DNA of 37,720 nucleotides. Origin: Peterkaempfera griseoplana. Its GTDB lineage: Bacteria > Actinomycetota > Actinomycetes > Streptomycetales > Streptomycetaceae. The stretch spans positions 1-37,720 of the forward strand of contig NZ_LIQR01000057.1 of NCBI RefSeq assembly GCF_001418575.1. Direction: 5' to 3'. Below the pieces are notes generated by a model, which made no database searches, was not told the DNA's origin, and was given only the letters and a program-made list of their open reading frames with translations. The position numbers and the translations under genes are program-made. Shown one piece after another: positions 36,255 through 37,720 of this stretch; position 1 is the first letter of the stretch; every line of letters begins with the position of its first letter.

Positions 36255-37720
36255 GGGGAGGGCTTCCACTCGACGGGCAGATTGGGGGGTGCGGTGCCGG
36301 TGGGCGGCACCCGCAGGGTCTTCAGGGCGAACTCCATCACCTGCTTGAACACCGGGCCGCACAGCTGGCCGCCGAAGTGCCCGTTGGTGGGGTTCTGGAT
36401 GGCGCAGGAGACGGTCAGCCGGGGCTTGTCGGCAGGGGCGAAGCCGATGAAGGACGCGGTGTAGCCGGAGTAGCGGCCGGTGCGGGGGTCCACCCGGTTC
36501 GCCGTTCCGGTCTTGCCGGCCACCCGGTAGCCGGGGATCTGCGCCATGGTGCCGGTGCCCTGTTCGTCGGTGACCACCGACTCCAGCATCCGGGCGAGGG
36601 TGGCCGCGGTCTGCGCGCTGACCACCCGGGTCTGCTCGGGGGCGGGCGCGGGGGTGTAGTGCCCGTCCGGGCCGGTGGTGCCCTGGACCAGGGTGGGGTC
36701 GACCCGGACCCCTCCGTTGGCGATGGTGGAGTACACCGAGGTGGCCTGGATGGCGCTCAGCGACAGGCCCTGGCCGAACGGGATGGTGTACTGCTGGGAG
36801 CCCTTCCAGTCGGCGCCCTTGGCGAGGATGCCCTGGGTCTCCCCGGGGAAGCCCAGGCCGGTGGGGCGGCCGATGCCGAACTTCTGCAGGTAGCCGTAGA
36901 GCACCTGGTTGGACTGCGCCTGGGTCTTGCCCAGGTGCTCGGCGGCCTCGATGGTGCCGATGTTGGAGGACTTGGCGAGCACCCCGTTGAGGGTGAGGTG
37001 CCAGGTGCCGTGGTCGACGTCGTCGTGGAAGATCCGGTCGGCGCGGTGCAGGGTGCCGGGCACCGTGACATGGGTGTCCCAGGCGGCGGTTCCGGAGTCC
37101 AGCACCGCCGCCATGGTCATCAGCTTGGCGGTGGAACCGGGCTCGTAGGCGTCCTGCACCGCGGGGTTGCCCAGGGTGCCCGGGGCGGCGTGGGAGAGGT
37201 CGTCGGCGTCGAAGCCGGGCGAGGTGGCCATGGCGAGCACCTGCCCCGACTGCACGTCCTGAACAATGACGTAGCCCTTCTCCGCCCCCGCGGCCTTCAC
37301 CCGGTCGGTGATGGCCTGCTGGGCCTCCCACTGGATGTCGCGGTCCAGGGTGAGCCGCAGATCGGTGCCGGGGACGGCGGCGCGCTCGTGGAAGCCCGCG
37401 GTGGGCACCAGCCGGCCGCCGGACTGGGCGTAGGTGATCCTGCCGTCGCGGCCGGCCAGTTCGGCCTGGTACTGCTGCTCCAGACCGGCGGCGCCGACGC
37501 CCTCGCCGTTGACGAACCCCACCACGTTGGACGCCAGGCCGCCCGCCGGGTAGACCCGCTTGCTGGTCTCCCGGTGGAAGACCCCGGCGAGCACATCGGC
37601 GCAGCCGGGGTCCACCGCGGTGCGGCCGCCCTGCGCGGCGGGCCTGCCCACCGCGCGGGCCTGCGCCTGGCAGGCCGGGGTGGAGGCCTGGCGGGCGAAG
37701 CTGGTCTGCAGCGCGGAGAT
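36251..37720 (-). CDS. ftsI: Septal penicillin-binding protein (transpeptidase FtsI/PBP), 5' end outside window
   Basis: This class B penicillin-binding protein cross-links septal peptidoglycan as partner of FtsW. The visible 489 residues cover part of the dimerisation domain and the whole transpeptidase. The nucleophile motif is STAK (around 37135-37124, in YEPGSTAKLM), followed by SSN (in AKSSNIGT) and KTGT (from about 36514, in AGKTGTANRV). The N-terminal membrane anchor lies beyond 37720. The frame is open to the window edge without a stop. The stop overlaps the murE start. An ORF-like ATG/GTG at 37651 is internal, not the start. Confidence 0.96.
   Translation of the reverse strand: MSALQTSFARQASTPACQAQARAVGRPAAQGGRTAVDPGCADVLAGVFHRETSKRVYPAGGLASNVVGFVNGEGVGAAGLEQQYQAELAGRDGRITYAQSGGRLVPTAGFHERAAVPGTDLRLTLDRDIQWEAQQAITDRVKAAGAEKGYVIVQDVQSGQVLAMATSPGFDADDLSHAAPGTLGNPAVQDAYEPGSTAKLMTMAAVLDSGTAAWDTHVTVPGTLHRADRIFHDDVDHGTWHLTLNGVLAKSSNIGTIEAAEHLGKTQAQSNQVLYGYLQKFGIGRPTGLGFPGETQGILAKGADWKGSQQYTIPFGQGLSLSAIQATSVYSTIANGGVRVDPTLVQGTTGPDGHYTPAPAPEQTRVVSAQTAATLARMLESVVTDEQGTGTMAQIPGYRVAGKTGTANRVDPRTGRYSGYTASFIGFAPADKPRLTVSCAIQNPTNGHFGGQLCGPVFKQVMEFALKTLRVPPTGTAPPNLPVEWKPSP

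Noticed and set aside
33366-36464. 1032-codon open frame on the plus strand opposite murF and murE
   Set aside because: Same shadow effect; murE and murF carry intact motifs on the minus strand.

Overview
The window is high-GC actinobacterial DNA with strong third-position G/C bias and many GTG starts. The complete Streptomyces-type dcw (division and cell wall) cluster on the minus strand, with sepF, sepG and divIVA downstream of ftsZ, and a translational T-box in front of ileS, point to a member of the Streptomycetaceae (Streptomyces, Kitasatospora or Streptacidiphilus); the genus cannot be fixed from the sequence alone.

Layout. 1-843: end of an IS5-type insertion sequence whose transposase is frameshifted and has lost a catalytic Asp. 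880-2237: two small membrane proteins of unknown role. 2272-5486: a Fur/PerR-type repressor divergent from katG, with a promoter and dyad between them and a strong terminator after katG. 5575-8655: a DUF4291 protein, a MerR regulator with a textbook MerR-type promoter facing a small membrane protein, a membrane-anchored hypothetical protein, and a dienelactone-hydrolase-like enzyme. 8800-15105: two paralogous MscS-type channels on the plus strand bracket a minus-strand two-gene ABC unit whose ATPase is fused to an extracellular S15/X-Pro-dipeptidyl-peptidase-like hydrolase. 15113-17939: GNAT acetyltransferase, RluA-family pseudouridine synthase, LspA and a DksA/TraR zinc-finger protein, all on the minus strand. 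18180-21600: T-box plus ileS on the plus strand, closed by two strong hairpins. 21822-37720: the dcw cluster, read from right to left as ftsI (cut by the window), murE, murF, mraY, murD, ftsW, murG, ftsQ, ftsZ, pgeF, yggS, sepF, sepG, divIVA.

How it works together. The right half makes lipid II (MurE, MurF, MraY, MurD, MurG), polymerises and cross-links it (FtsW, FtsI), builds the Z-ring (FtsZ, SepF, SepG, FtsQ) and directs tip growth (DivIVA). Many mur genes overlap by four bases (ATGA or GTGA), so they are probably translationally coupled. ftsZ has its own promoter region with four GACAC/GTGTC motifs in 40 bp, the core recognised by the sporulation regulator WhiA.

The points most worth following are the hydrolase-ABC fusion bracketed by MscS paralogues (a possible envelope-stress or export module), the IleS with a GxHH in place of the HxGH signature (the form associated with very high mupirocin resistance), the dense WhiA-like motif cluster at ftsZ, and the MerR operator that assigns a regulator to an unknown membrane protein. 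No rRNA, tRNA, CRISPR array or prophage was seen.
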